Made by a program: the position numbers and the translations under genes. A stretch of DNA of 20,966 nucleotides from a virus. The notes under the pieces are model-generated. The model did no database searches and had not been told where the DNA came from. It was given only the letters and a program-made list of their open reading frames with translations. Positions 20,007-20,966 of the stretch are shown in pieces. The DNA lies in IMG/VR virus record IMGVR_UViG_3300043788_000146, positions 1 to 20,966 of that record; one strand, 5' to 3'. How positions within the stretch are numbered: the first letter of the stretch is position 1; the number at the start of each line of letters is the position of its first letter.

Positions 20007-20248
20007 TGGCGATTAATACCGCAGAACGCAGGCGATCCGCTCTTGATTTTGGGAAAGGCACACGTGGAACAGGGATGCATATCCCTTCTAGAAGCATTAA
20101 AGTGGGAGCGCGGGCCCATATCTTGAATCTGTATGGTGGAATTACGCCTGTTCCAACACCTTCTTATAACTGGCGCAATCGGAATATTGTTTCGAGTTCA
20201 TGGGTGAGTAAGATACCTCCTCCGGATAGCAGTACGCAGGAGATTTGA
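20006..20248 (+). CDS. Small phage structural-module protein
   Basis: An 80-residue product beginning MAINTAERRRSALDFGKGTR, overlapping the previous stop by one base (TAATG). The MAI-x-TA-x-(K/R)RRSAL opening is recurrent in small proteins next to phage tail genes, as I recall. The rest is Pro/Ser/Asn-rich and probably extended. It ends in a TGATG overlap with the propeller gene and contains its AGGAG site. Confidence 0.65.
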   Translation: MAINTAERRRSALDFGKGTRGTGMHIPSRSIKVGARAHILNLYGGITPVPTPSYNWRNRNIVSSSWVSKIPPPDSSTQEI

Positions 20249-20966
20249 TGGGCTACGCAGGAATTCAATTTCGGATGCCATTGACGGACACTGGGTTTCG
20301 AGATGACCGAAACACTCAGCTTTTGCCTCCCACCGCGCTTTTACAACCTTCTGCGAATCTTAATTATCATGAGAATGGATTGTCTAAGCGCGGTGGGACG
20401 GTTATTCAGATTGATAATCCTGGCGGTGCGATTCCCATTTCTTTTGGTCAAGGATTATTTCAGTTCTATACGCCATCGCTTCAAAGAACAGTTTTTGCCA
20501 GTTCGGGATCTGTCTATAACGGAAGTTATTCAAACAAAATCAGTAATGATGTGATAATGTCAACTCAGAATTATGTTAGTTTTGTTCAGACTTCTAAATA
20601 TGTATTTTGGGCTGACGGTCAAAGTAATCCTCAGTATTGGGATGGCATTGCAGCGTCATCAATTTCGGTGACTGCTCCTTCTTCATGGACAGGAAATATG
20701 CCGTTTCAAATGGTCAGTCATACGCGTGCTGGTTCGGGGGCTGGGGATAGACTTTGGGCCGTTACCCCGGATGCTTTGTGGTATTCCGAATTAAATACGC
20801 CAATAGATTTTAATGATGGTGATGCTGGATCTATTCCGATTGATTCTATTGGTGGTCTTGTTGGAGCGGTTGATTTAGGTGGTCAACTTTTTGCTTTCTC
20901 TCGGACTCAAACTTTTCTTATTAATGATACTGGGACCATTGAGACATGGGGTTATAACAATGCTAT
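20248..20966 (+). CDS. Beta-propeller-like tail hub/stabilisation protein, 3' end outside window
   Basis: ATG 20248 has AGGAG 7 bases upstream and the frame is open for 239 codons to the window edge. The product (MGYAGIQFRMPLTDTGFRDD, then LLPPTALLQPSANLNYHENG and LSKRGGTVIQ) has the start of podovirus tail proteins that recount a 'gg..kRpG' loop. Repeated short strands follow with FQTSKYVFWADG-type turns, RLWAVTPDALWYSELNTPID and GQLFAFSRTQTFLIND. This matches a beta-propeller tail-tube/stabilisation protein that binds the portal-adaptor complex. The missing C-terminus prevents a firmer family call. Confidence 0.72.
   Translation, partial: MGYAGIQFRMPLTDTGFRDDRNTQLLPPTALLQPSANLNYHENGLSKRGGTVIQIDNPGGAIPISFGQGLFQFYTPSLQRTVFASSGSVYNGSYSNKISNDVIMSTQNYVSFVQTSKYVFWADGQSNPQYWDGIAASSISVTAPSSWTGNMPFQMVSHTRAGSGAGDRLWAVTPDALWYSELNTPIDFNDGDAGSIPIDSIGGLVGAVDLGGQLFAFSRTQTFLINDTGTIETWGYNNA

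Noticed and set aside
1-20966. tRNA genes, CRISPR arrays, insertion sequences or integrase/att sites
   Set aside because: No tRNA cloverleaf, regular spaced repeats, transposase motifs or recombinase signature were found by reading both strands. The repeats at the HNH gene are too short and gene-specific to be att sites without other evidence.

Overview
The window reads as part of the genome of a tailed double-stranded DNA bacteriophage. The order terminase large subunit, portal, scaffold, major capsid protein, adaptor and tail hub, together with a long portal and a beta-propeller-like tail protein, points to a podovirus-like virion. The capsid protein matches my recollection of the DUF5309 / phage SU10 major head family. 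Strong GGAGG-type ribosome binding sites and dense ATGA, GTGA and TGATG overlaps indicate a bacterial host. The host cannot be named from this sequence. No tRNA, CRISPR array, integrase or insertion sequence was seen, and no gene-free stretch exceeds about 175 bases.

Left arm (1-1773, minus strand): a compact operon runs leftward from a clear sigma70-type promoter at 1745-1773. It encodes very small proteins (41, 65, 24, 60, 72 and 22 residues), an HNH-type endonuclease with a helix-turn-helix tail, and a gene cut by the window edge. A divergent control region at about 1774-1849 separates it from the rightward genes.

Early or replication arm (1850-6253, plus strand): small cysteine-rich proteins come first. 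A structured non-coding leader (2558-2732) follows, then a helical protein and a DUF3987-like helicase/ATPase. Next is an AT-rich, palindromic non-coding segment (4444-4612) that could be an origin or control site, and then a run of tiny translationally coupled genes, several with zinc-ribbon-like cysteine pairs.

Packaging and virion arm (6266-20966, plus strand): an HTH protein that may be the small terminase is followed by paired CxC-H-C proteins. Then come a beta-rich protein with a Sec-type signal peptide, a SAM methyltransferase, three small proteins, TerL and the portal. A free-standing HNH gene lies between direct repeats. It is followed by a terminator-like hairpin, a small gene, the scaffold and the major capsid gene. 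After a tandem hairpin come a small gene, a GT4-like glycosyltransferase, an adaptor-like protein, two tail or virion proteins, and a beta-propeller-like tail protein cut by the window edge.

The most interesting signals are these: (i) the HNH cassette at the portal 3' end, with duplicated borders and a hairpin over its ribosome binding site; (ii) a leader with interleaved inverted repeats (pseudoknot topology) before the helicase operon; (iii) a methyltransferase, a glycosyltransferase and a secreted beta-rich protein embedded in the virion operon; (iv) two adjacent proteins sharing a CxCG-x6-H-x2-C tail motif. Functions named below rest on motif recognition by eye, not on a database search.
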